Assembly (NCBI RefSeq): GCF_000722875.1 | Contig: NZ_JFHR01000022.1 | Span: 1-64,000 of the forward strand | DNA: 64,000 nucleotides | Direction of reading: 5' to 3' | Source of the DNA: Sphingobium chlorophenolicum | GTDB taxonomy: Bacteria > Pseudomonadota > Alphaproteobacteria > Sphingomonadales > Sphingomonadaceae | In this document: piece by piece, positions 56,885-64,000 of the stretch | How positions within the stretch are numbered: position 1 is the stretch's first letter | Layout: each line of letters begins with the position of its first letter | Notes under the pieces: generated by a model | Told to the model about the DNA's origin: nothing | Seen by the model: only the letters and a program-made list of their open reading frames with translations | Databases searched by the model: none | Program-made: the position numbers and the translations under genes

Positions 56885-59800
56885 TCAGAGCAGGAAGTCG
56901 GCGGCGGTCAGACTATGGACCCCGATCAGCCGGATCGCCAATTCCGCCGTCGCCGGGTTGTTGTCCACATTCGCTTCGACGAAGCTGTCCGTGCCGTCGG
57001 TGTAGAAATGGAGCTGCCCCGCCCCGGAGAAGGCCGCATTGCCGATGAAGCTGAACGCCTGGTTCCCCGACAGCGCCGGAAGGGCGTCGATGGCGGACAG
57101 GTCGATCCGGTCCAGCCCGTCCTGGAAATCCATGATCCGGTCCATGACGAGCGGCGTGCTGTTACCCGTCGCGGCGTAGATGAACAGGTCGGCGTCCGCA
57201 CCGCCGGTCAGCATGTCCGCGCCCGCGCCGCCGGTGATGCGGTCCGCCCCCGCCCCGCCGTCGATGCTGTCGTTGCCGCCGTTGCCGGTCAGGATATCCG
57301 CGCCGCCATTGCCGATCAGCGTGTCGTTGCCGCCCGCGCCCTTCAGCGTGTCTTCCTCCATGCCGCCGGTCAGGGTGGAACCGCCGCTGGCGGCGGTCAG
57401 CGATACGCCCTTCACATTGTTGACGACGATGGTCAGATTCTGGAAATCCTGCGCGCCCAGGCTGTCCGTCGCCAGCACCTGCACCTGATAGCGGTTGTCC
57501 AGGTTGGAGTCGGCGGGCGTTTCAAAGTCCGGCGCCGCCTTGAAGGTCAGCACGCCGGTCTGGGCGTCGATGGCGAAGAGCGCGCCGTCGACGGCGGACC
57601 CCAGCGAATAGGTGACGGTCTGGCCGAGATTGACGTCCGTCGCCGTGACCTTCGTCACCGCCGCGACGTTTTCGGACATGCGGATGGTGGCAGACGCGCC
57701 GCCGCCGTTCGAAATGATGATCGGCGGGGCGTTGAGGATGGTGACGGTGACCGCGATGGCCTGTTCGTCATAGAGCGTCCCGTCCGAAGCCCGCACGACC
57801 ACGTCATAGACATTATTCTGGCCCATGTCGGTCGGCAGCAGGAAATTGGGCGTGTTCAGGAAATTGAGCTGGCCGGTCGACGCGTTGATCGTGAATTTGG
57901 CCGCATCGACGCCGCCGGAGATGGAATAGACCAGCGTGGTGTTCACGTCCGGATCGATCGCCGTCACCTTCATGACCGGCCTGGTGCCGCTGGAAACGGA
58001 GATCGCCGCCGCATCGCCGCCGCCGCCGGACGTGATCACCGGCGCGGATTCATTCACATTGGTCACGGTGACGTTGAGGGCCTGTTCGTCGAACAGCGCG
58101 CCGTCCGACGCCCGGACGGTGAGGTTGTAGACATTATTGCCGTTCGCGTCGCCCGGCAGGTCGTAATTGGGCGGGCTGAGGAAGGAAAGCGCGCCGGTCG
58201 AGGGGTTGATGGCGAACAGGTCGCGATCAGGCCCGCCGACGATGGAATAGACCAAAGTCGTTCCCGCATCCGGGTCCACGGCCGTCACGGTGGTGACGGC
58301 GGTCCCATTTTCCGGCACGGAAATGGCGGCCGACGCCCCGCCGCCGTTGGAGGTGATGGTCGGGGCTTCGTTCACATTGGTGACGGTGACCGCGATGGCC
58401 TGTTCATCGAACAGCGTGCCGTCCGACGCGCGGACGATGACGTCATAGATATTGTTGGGGCCGTTATCGGTGGGCGCTTCGAAATTGGGCGCGGTCGCGA
58501 AGGCGAGAACGCCCGTCCCGCTGTTGATCGTGAATTTCACGGCATCCGCGCCGCCGGAGATGGAATAGGTGATGACCGTCCCGATATCCGCGTCGGTGGC
58601 GGCGACGGTGGTGACCGCCGTGCCGTTTTCCGCGATGGAGAGGGACGCCGTCGCTCCCCCGCCGTTAGAGACGATCACGGGTGGGTCTTTATATTGCAGG
58701 GTGATGTTGTGCAGGCCGTAGGCGCCCAGCTCCAGCGTCACGATCTCCCCCACCTGGGTGAAGCCCTGCGCGCCCGTGATGACGATGCCGTCGGTGCCGG
58801 GATTGGCGATGTCGATGACGACCTTCCCCCCCCCCAGGACGGAGAAGGCGAGGTTGTGCCCGTCGCCCGTGACGCTCATCAACACGGCCCGCATCGGCAG
58901 GTCGGTGATGTGCGTCACGTCGTCCGCCGCCGCGCCCAGTTTGATCGTGAAGCTGCCCCCGCTCTGGGGAAGGAAGACGCTGTCGCTGTCATAGGCGTAC
59001 CAGCCGGTCACATTCTGGATGACCATCGTGCCCTGGCGGTCGACGTCCAGCGACAGGTTGCCGACATTGGCCCCGCTGACATTGGTGGTGATGCTGTTGC
59101 CCGCCACGGTCGTGGTGATGATGGCGTTCTTCACCGCCGTCATGCGCGCCGCCAGATCGTCCAGCGTGACGAATTCCATGTTGGCCGCCACCGCATGCTG
59201 AATCCAGCTTGTGAACAGCGAAATATCATAGGGGCTGTCCGTGGTCGGGCTGCCCGAAAGGAAATCCGCCGCGCCATAGTCGTGCCACGGCCAGACGATG
59301 ACGGGCGTCCCCGCATTGGCGACCAGCTTGTCGAATTCGCCGATCCAGAGCGCGGTCGCTTCGGCCACGGTCTTCTTCTGAAATTCGATGAAGGTGTAGT
59401 CGAAGGAGGTGTTGGGCGCGAAATAGATCTTGGTCTGGTCGGCGGGCGTCAGATAGCCGAAGGCGTTGGGATAGCCCGCCCCCTGCGCCGCATAGCCGCC
59501 GGTCAGATAATCCGAGACATATTTCATGATCTCCTGCGAGGTCGGCAGCAGTTCGGCCGCGCCGGGCACGGCGGCGCCGGTGATCTGGAACGGCTGGTTG
59601 AGATAGGCGCTGATCTGCTGGTTGAGGATCGTAATGCTGTTCTGGAATTCGGTCTGGATCTGCGCGGCGCTGAGCAGATTGGTGTTGTCCGGGTGCGTCA
59701 GGCTGTGCGTGCCCAGTTCGTTGCCGAGGTCGAGCAGCGCCTTGTAATAGGGCAGCGATACCGCCCAGTCGGTGCCGGTGTCGTTCGCGCCGTTGCCGAC

Positions 59801-61180
59801 ATTCAGGTAGAAGCTGCCGACGAAATTATAGTCCGCCTTCCACTGGGTCAGGATGGGCAAAAGCTTGTCGTAGATGCCGGGCGTGCTGCCGGGAGGATTG
59901 ACGTCCTCCAGCTCCTGGCTCTGGTCCATGTCGACGCGGGCGGCGACGATGCCGGACTCGCGGGACAGGTGCAGACCGACCGACAGGCCGGTGCCGTTGG
60001 CCGCGTAGCTGATCGCCTGTTGCAGCATGTTGGCGTCGGCCATGACGCCTTCGCTGGAGAAGAGGACGTTGCGCGCCGCGCCGGTCTGGGTCGCGAGCGC
60101 GGCGGCATAGGTCGATCCGCCGTTGATGGTTTCGGTCGCGATCTGGTGCCCTGTGCCGCTGACGCTGGCGAAGGCGTTCCAGCCGACGCCGGTATAGCTG
60201 TTCACCTGTTCCCCATTGGCATAATGGCCGAGGACGAGGCCGTTCGCGTCCGTTGCGGTCACCACCACATTGCCGGTGCCGCCCGTGACGCGGGTGGCGT
60301 CGAACAGCAGCTTCATCTGGGCATAGGGATCGCCCGGCAGCGGATCGCCGCCGATCGCGCCGCCCTGAACATGGGGCTGGTTCGTCATGAACTCGCCCGC
60401 CGTGATCAGGCCGATGCCCAGTTGCTTGCTGGCCATTTCCAGCGTGTGGGTGATCGCCTCCACCTTGTCGACCGGCACGTTGCGGAAGGAGGGGAAGACC
60501 AGCGCGTCGTAGTGGGACAGCTTGTTGAGGTCGGTAAGGTCGGCCTCCGTCAATATGTCGAAGGGGATGCCCGCCTGGATCGCCTGCGCCTGGACCGACA
60601 TGAAAAGCTGCGAATAGGCGGTCGGGCTGAAATAGGCGTCGGCGGTCGTCTGCGAAAAGACGATGCCGATCCGCATGTCCGGGGCCTGGGTCGCGCTCGT
60701 CTGGTTGAAGACGGTGAACGGGGCGGACTGATAGTTGGAGGGCATGAAGCTGTTCGACAGGTTGTTGATGTCGTAATAGCTGTACATCGCCGCCGGATTG
60801 CCCACCGCGGCGGTCGGCAGGCGGAATTCGACCGTGGTGCGGTCCGCCGACCAGGCCGCCTGCAGGCCGCCGAGCACCAGCGTTTCGCCCGCCCCGCCGC
60901 TATAGAGGTTTACTGATCCGTCCGCCGCGAAATTGACATTATATTCCGCGCCGCCCGCGAAGCCGAATATCTGGTAGCCGGTGGACGTCTTGCCGTCCGT
61001 GTTCAGCCAGATGGTGGTGTCCGCGCCTATGGCGACGGGCGCGGTCAGGGCGAAGACGAAGGCGTCATTGTCGAGGGTCGCGTAGACCTGATAACCCGGC
61101 GCGCTGTTGTCGTCGATCCGGTCGGTCGCAAGCCAGTCATCCAGAGAGCCGTCGATATTGACGCTGTGGCCATAGGTCAT
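56885..61180 (-). CDS. RTX-cadherin adhesin with PelA-type deacetylase domain, T1SS cargo
   Basis: 1431 aa, starting MTYGHSVNIDGSLDDW with no signal peptide. Domains: CBM9/DOMON-like carbohydrate-binding fold (about 5-155); Rossmann-like domain (about 165-400, DMRIGIVFSQ...); PelA/NodB-type deacetylase (about 400-690) with metal site candidates ARVDMDQ (about 417), GTHSLTHP (about 493) and WPWHDYG (about 631); a beta-sandwich (700-825); four cadherin-like repeats (830-1255); RTX nonapeptide-like repeats GGAGGNDTLIGNGGAD (1270-1337); and a C-terminal secretion region ending TAADFLL. The RTX tail plus missing Sec signal point to export by the type I system at 44913-48048. It is the first gene of the Pel-like operon. 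Confidence 0.88.
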   Translation of the reverse strand: MTYGHSVNIDGSLDDWLATDRIDDNSAPGYQVYATLDNDAFVFALTAPVAIGADTTIWLNTDGKTSTGYQIFGFAGGAEYNVNFAADGSVNLYSGGAGETLVLGGLQAAWSADRTTVEFRLPTAAVGNPAAMYSYYDINNLSNSFMPSNYQSAPFTVFNQTSATQAPDMRIGIVFSQTTADAYFSPTAYSQLFMSVQAQAIQAGIPFDILTEADLTDLNKLSHYDALVFPSFRNVPVDKVEAITHTLEMASKQLGIGLITAGEFMTNQPHVQGGAIGGDPLPGDPYAQMKLLFDATRVTGGTGNVVVTATDANGLVLGHYANGEQVNSYTGVGWNAFASVSGTGHQIATETINGGSTYAAALATQTGAARNVLFSSEGVMADANMLQQAISYAANGTGLSVGLHLSRESGIVAARVDMDQSQELEDVNPPGSTPGIYDKLLPILTQWKADYNFVGSFYLNVGNGANDTGTDWAVSLPYYKALLDLGNELGTHSLTHPDNTNLLSAAQIQTEFQNSITILNQQISAYLNQPFQITGAAVPGAAELLPTSQEIMKYVSDYLTGGYAAQGAGYPNAFGYLTPADQTKIYFAPNTSFDYTFIEFQKKTVAEATALWIGEFDKLVANAGTPVIVWPWHDYGAADFLSGSPTTDSPYDISLFTSWIQHAVAANMEFVTLDDLAARMTAVKNAIITTTVAGNSITTNVSGANVGNLSLDVDRQGTMVIQNVTGWYAYDSDSVFLPQSGGSFTIKLGAAADDVTHITDLPMRAVLMSVTGDGHNLAFSVLGGGKVVIDIANPGTDGIVITGAQGFTQVGEIVTLELGAYGLHNITLQYKDPPVIVSNGGGATASLSIAENGTAVTTVAATDADIGTVITYSISGGADAVKFTINSGTGVLAFATAPNFEAPTDNGPNNIYDVIVRASDGTLFDEQAIAVTVTNVNEAPTITSNGGGASAAISVPENGTAVTTVTAVDPDAGTTLVYSIVGGPDRDLFAINPSTGALSFLSPPNYDLPGDANGNNVYNLTVRASDGALFDEQALNVTVTNVNESAPVITSGGGGDAAAISVSSGTRPVMKVTAIDPDVNTTLVYSISGGVDAAKFTINASTGQLNFLNTPNFLLPTDMGQNNVYDVVVRASDGTLYDEQAIAVTVTILNAPPIIISNGGGASATIRMSENVAAVTKVTATDVNLGQTVTYSLGSAVDGALFAIDAQTGVLTFKAAPDFETPADSNLDNRYQVQVLATDSLGAQDFQNLTIVVNNVKGVSLTAASGGSTLTGGMEEDTLKGAGGNDTLIGNGGADILTGNGGNDSIDGGAGADRITGGAGADMLTGGADADLFIYAATGNSTPLVMDRIMDFQDGLDRIDLSAIDALPALSGNQAFSFIGNAAFSGAGQLHFYTDGTDSFVEANVDNNPATAELAIRLIGVHSLTAADFLL
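57415..58700. repeat. Four ~315-bp imperfect direct repeats (cadherin-like)
   Basis: Inside the giant gene, four tandem units begin near 58700, 58365, 58044 and 57732. Each encodes a start resembling ITSNGGGA, a central SENGTAVTTVTATD-like strand, and an end like VRASDGTLFDEQAIAVTVTNV. Units are 312-335 bp and similar enough to recombine. Confidence 0.85.
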
Positions 61181-61743
61181 CGCAAACCCCCAAATTTATG
61201 GATTTGAAGATCATGTCCTAAGTTTGCGACCGAATATCTTTTGGTTTTTCCATTAAAATCGCACGCACATGCACATGGGATAATGGAAGTCAGCGCTCCA
61301 TGGCAGCATCCGCAGACAAGACGGTGCCGTTCTGGGTCATCCCAGCCATTATCCGCGCCAATGAGGCTGTATCAGGGTATAAGCTTTACTTAGCTCAAAA
61401 TGCCCTTGCGGTCTGGAATAGTGGTAAACCGCATATGGCTACAGTCACACCGCGCATTGTAATGGGGCGACTCGGTTTTAAGAAGTTTTTACCCATGGTT
61501 AATGTGCGGTTAGGCATGTTCCAATGTCAACTTCAATGAATGGATATCCACAAAAAAATTCCTGAAAACGGTCAAATACACAATCAATTAAGTATAGATT
61601 CCTATTCATTATAGCAGAGGACTTATATCCATCGCCATATGACGGGCTGGATTGCTTTGGCTTATAAGGGCGGCAGCTTCGACCGCCAGTCCCGCCGGGG
61701 GCCGTTTCGCTGATTCAGGATCGATGTTCCGGAAGAAGGGACG
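61181..61743. promoter_or_regulatory. Divergent, AT-richer intergenic region
   Basis: A 563-base gap between the giant gene and the lipoprotein gene, visibly richer in A and T than anywhere else in the window, especially 61540-61640. It contains plausible promoter pieces (CATTATAG near 61609-61616 facing the lipoprotein; CATTAAAAT near 61252-61260). A 79-codon frame at 61300-61539 looks like chance. No sure operator was found. Confidence 0.55.
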
Positions 61744-62667
61744 ATGATTGTGCATCTGGCGCGCAAAAAGCTTTCGCAAATCAGTGCACTGGTCTTGGTG
61801 ACGCTGATGCTGGCCGCGTGCGGCGGCGGGGGCGGGAATAACGGTTCGCAGGCTCCGACTCCGGCGCCTTCGCCCGCTCCTTCGCCTTCTCCTCCCCCGT
61901 CGCCCAGCCCGTCTCCTTCCCCGTCACCGACGCCGCTTTCCAGTTGGGACTGGATATTGCAGAGTCAGGGATTGCCGGTGACGCCGCCTGCCGTCGGCTA
62001 TCTGGACATGGACGGTTTCGACACGGGGGCGGCCTATGTGGCGCTGGCGGAGTCGCGGGGGAGCCGGACCATATGCTATCTCGACATTGGGTCGGCGGAG
62101 AGCAATCGGCCGGATTATTCCCGCCTTTCGGCCATTTCAGGGCTGTTGGGCAACAGCTATCCGGGCTTTGCGGGGGAGCGCTATATCGACATTCGGCGCT
62201 ATCCCGAATTCATCCAGATCATGGACGACCGGCTGCGCATGTGCCGGGACAAGGGGTTCGACTATGTCGAATTCGACGTCATGGACGCCTTTGAGGATGG
62301 CGCGGCGACGACCGGGTTCAACCTGACAGAGCAGGATATGATCGCCTATGTGACCGCACTGTCCAGCCGGGCGCGGGGTTATGGGCTGAAGCCGGTGCAG
62401 AAGAACGCCAGTGGGTCATCGCCAAAGCTGGTTTCGCTGTTCGACGCGGTGCTGTTCGAAGGGTGCGTGCTGGGGAATTTCTGCGGCGACGATGCGCCCT
62501 ATGTCGCGGCGGGGAAACTGGCGTTCAATGCGGAATATCCGGAGGAATGGCCCGCCGGAAGCTTCGATCGGGCGCGGACTTGCAGCGTGTCGACGAATGC
62601 GAGGATTTCCACGATCATCACCGTCGTGGACCTGGATCGGCCGGCGCCGGACCGGTGCGCGCCCTGA
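61744..62667 (+). CDS. GH114-type lipoprotein with Ser-Pro linker
   Basis: 307 aa: signal peptide with lipobox LAAC at about residue 26, a long Ser-Pro linker (about 40-70), then a GH114 endo-alpha-1,4-polygalactosaminidase domain starting WDWILQSQG, with CYLDIGSAESNRPDY, the catalytic-acid region YVEFDVMDAFED, and FEGCVLGNFCGDD. It is a surface- or periplasm-anchored enzyme likely to act on the Pel-like polymer. Divergent from the giant gene, 563 bases away. Confidence 0.88.
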   Translation: MIVHLARKKLSQISALVLVTLMLAACGGGGGNNGSQAPTPAPSPAPSPSPPPSPSPSPSPSPTPLSSWDWILQSQGLPVTPPAVGYLDMDGFDTGAAYVALAESRGSRTICYLDIGSAESNRPDYSRLSAISGLLGNSYPGFAGERYIDIRRYPEFIQIMDDRLRMCRDKGFDYVEFDVMDAFEDGAATTGFNLTEQDMIAYVTALSSRARGYGLKPVQKNASGSSPKLVSLFDAVLFEGCVLGNFCGDDAPYVAAGKLAFNAEYPEEWPAGSFDRARTCSVSTNARISTIITVVDLDRPAPDRCAP

Positions 62668-62692
62668 GGCGGATTTCAGCGATTTTGGGGAA

Positions 62693-62769
62693 TGGCGCAC
62701 CCGGAACGATTCGAACGTCCGACCCTCAGATTCGTAGTCTGATGCTCTATCCAGCTGAGCTACGGGTGC
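62693..62769 (-). tRNA. tRNA-Arg(ACG), copy 1
   Basis: 77 nt including an encoded CCA. The acceptor stem is GCACCCG with CGGGTGC, the anticodon loop is CTACGAA with anticodon ACG, and the T-arm carries TTCGAAT. Copy 2 is identical at 200 bases distance. Confidence 0.96.
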
Positions 62770-62892
62770 GTTGTGGAGGGGCAGATAGAAGGGGCAGAGC
62801 GGTCTGGCAAGCCCCTAACTTCGCAGGTCGGAATTTAAATCGGCATGCGGCTGCACGGGCGGATGGAGCGTTCGATTTTGCTGATGGGGAAA

Positions 62893-62969
62893 TGGCGCAC
62901 CCGGAACGATTCGAACGTCCGACCCTCAGATTCGTAGTCTGATGCTCTATCCAGCTGAGCTACGGGTGC
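62893..62969 (-). tRNA. tRNA-Arg(ACG), copy 2
   Basis: Identical in sequence to copy 1, 77 nt with encoded CCA and anticodon ACG. It lies upstream of copy 1 in transcription order; both are on the minus strand and could be one transcript. Confidence 0.96.
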
Positions 62970-63100
62970 GTTGGAGTGGCGCAGATAGAAGCGCGCCCGC
63001 CTTTGGGCAAGCCCCTTTTTGCAGTTTTTTGAGAAGGGGTTCGAATCCGCAACCTTTGTCCCTGTCCGCTCGTTCGGGGGACATAGGAAAGGATGCTGCA

Positions 63101-63601
63101 ATGACCTTCACCCTCAATGAAATCGCGCTGCTGGCGATTGCGCTGCTGGTGGGGCTGGTTCTGGGCCTCATCATGAGTGGGCGCGGCAAATATCGGCGCT
63201 ATTGGCGGGACGAGCAGTCGGCCCATGGGCGGACGATCAACGACCGGGATGCGCGTTTGACGGCCGCGCAGGAGCGGATAGCGGAACTGGAGCGGCAGTC
63301 CGGTCCCATCGGGCCGGGCACGGCGGAGGCTGTCGCGGGAGCGGTGCATGGGCGCGACGATCTGAGCCGCATTCATGGGATCACGCCGCAGGACGAGATC
63401 GCGCTGAATGAGGCGGGTTATCATCGCTATGGGCAGATCGCCGCCATGGGCAGCGAGCAGGAAGCCACGCTGGAAACGCGCCTGGGGTTAAAGCCCGGCG
63501 TGATCGCGCGGGAGGAATGGCGGGAACAGGCCCGGCTGCTGGATGCGCGCAAGGATGAGGAACATGCGCGGCTTTACCAGCGGCGCGCCACCCATGTCTG
63601 A
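63101..63601 (+). CDS. Membrane-anchored protein with helix-hairpin-helix-like tail
   Basis: 166 aa: one N-terminal membrane helix (about 7-26), a helical segment with charged residues (about 35-70), then DDLSRIHGITPQDEIALNEAGYHRYGQIAAM, a form of the helix-hairpin-helix-like domain found at the end of many alphaproteobacterial membrane proteins. Function unknown. ATG 63101 has AAAGGA 8 bases before. Confidence 0.78.
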   Translation: MTFTLNEIALLAIALLVGLVLGLIMSGRGKYRRYWRDEQSAHGRTINDRDARLTAAQERIAELERQSGPIGPGTAEAVAGAVHGRDDLSRIHGITPQDEIALNEAGYHRYGQIAAMGSEQEATLETRLGLKPGVIAREEWREQARLLDARKDEEHARLYQRRATHV

Positions 63602-63623
63602 ATCACCAATATCTGAATGAAGA

Positions 63624-63650
63624 AGGGGCGGGATGTTACCCCCGCCCCTC
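63624..63650. terminator. Bidirectional terminator between convergent genes
   Basis: AGGGGCGGG (63624-63632) and CCCGCCCCT (63641-63649) form a perfect 9-bp stem. The T-run is interrupted (CTTATCTT), but position between two convergent stops supports the call. Confidence 0.75.
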
Positions 63651-63655
63651 TTATC

Positions 63656-64000
63656 TTACTCCCGGTTCGCCAGCGCGGCCTGCGCGGCGGCGAGGCGGGC
63701 GATGGGCACGCGATAGGGCGATGCCGACACATAATCGAGACCGGTCTTCTCGCAGAAGGCAATGGAAGCCGGATCGCCGCCATGTTCGCCGCAAATGCCG
63801 AGCTTGATGCCGGCGCGGGTGGCGCGGCCGCGTTCGGCGGCGAGTTCGATCAGTTCACCCACGCCCTCCACATCGATGCTGACGAACGGGTCGCGGGCGA
63901 AGATGCCCTTGTCGACATATTGCGTCAGGAAACGGCCCGCATCGTCGCGGCTGATGCCGATGGTCGTCTGCGTCAGGTCGTTGGTGCCGAAGGAGAAGAA
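63656..64000 (-). CDS. ppdK: Pyruvate, phosphate dikinase, C-terminal fragment
   Basis: The last 114 residues of a large PEP-synthesising dikinase; the 5' part continues past the window edge. Visible: [25 protein letters not shown] with the PEP-binding histidine region, and [19 protein letters not shown]. Such fragments carry the PEP/pyruvate site of the TIM-barrel domain. Confidence 0.95.
   Translation of the reverse strand, partial: FFSFGTNDLTQTTIGISRDDAGRFLTQYVDKGIFARDPFVSIDVEGVGELIELAAERGRATRAGIKLGICGEHGGDPASIAFCEKTGLDYVSASPYRVPIARLAAAQAALANRE

Noticed and set aside
55748..60916. Open frame of 1722 codons on the plus strand opposite the giant adhesin and pelG
   Set aside because: It mirrors the repetitive, GC-rich coding strand, has low-complexity Arg/Asp/Gly-rich sequence with no domain, and the minus-strand frame has recognisable domains throughout.
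61300..61539. 79-codon frame in the intergenic region
   Set aside because: No ribosome site and no family resemblance; surrounding sequence is AT-richer intergenic DNA. Kept as unproven.
1..64000. CRISPR arrays, insertion sequences, prophage genes
   Set aside because: No regular spacer-repeat pattern, transposase, integrase or phage structural gene is visible on either strand.

Overview
The window is high-GC DNA from an alphaproteobacterium, most likely a sphingomonad (Sphingobium/Sphingomonas-like). This rests on gene content (system I cytochrome c maturation, carboxyspermidine-route polyamine genes, paired LolCD, PA0069-type radical SAM protein) and on a 30-bp palindrome of the GTTCGGGCTGAGCGAAGTCG type that I associate with sphingomonad intergenic regions. 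No insertion sequence, prophage or CRISPR array is visible. Most genes sit in tightly packed operons with ATGA/GTGA/TGATG stop-start overlaps.

Layout. 1-5 kb: 3' end of an ATP-dependent DNA ligase, then a polyamine block (carboxynorspermidine/carboxyspermidine synthase, nspC, and ornithine decarboxylase behind a speF-like structured leader). 5-13 kb (minus strand): an overlapping operon running from ETF-ubiquinone oxidoreductase through a TPR protein, ispE, an N-formylglutamate amidohydrolase, a small lipoprotein and nnr to an RNA methyltransferase. 13-17 kb (plus): a degenerate uracil-DNA-glycosylase-like protein, a lytic transglycosylase, moaB and a radical SAM protein. 17-25 kb: dnaE, a membrane diguanylate cyclase, lolD and lolC/E. 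24.7-25.1 kb: a structured non-coding RNA ending in a very strong terminator, then a ROSE-like leader before an Hsp20 gene. 25.6-32.5 kb: kup and the ccmC-D-E-F-G-H-I cluster. 32.7-44.8 kb: purF, an SDR, cfa, photolyase, rppH, a DUF481 protein, an M20 hydrolase with astA-astB, a small membrane protein and cobQ.

The most unusual region is 44.9-62.7 kb. A type I secretion ABC transporter and its HlyD adaptor converge on a minus-strand operon that reads as a rearranged Pel exopolysaccharide locus: pelG, a PelA-hydrolase/GH114-like protein, a PelB split into an inner-membrane TPR protein and an outer-membrane barrel, a PelD without its GGDEF domain, a PelE-like protein, and pelF. The first gene of this operon encodes a 1431-residue protein without a Sec signal. 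It combines a CBM9/DOMON-like domain, a PelA-type Rossmann-like region and NodB-type deacetylase, four cadherin-like repeats and a C-terminal RTX block. The PelA deacetylase thus appears to have been moved from the periplasm onto a surface or secreted RTX adhesin exported by the neighbouring type I system. A second GH114-type lipoprotein with a Ser-Pro linker is divergently encoded next to it.

The window ends with two identical tRNA-Arg(ACG) genes, a small membrane protein with a helix-hairpin-helix-like tail, and the 3' end of pyruvate phosphate dikinase.
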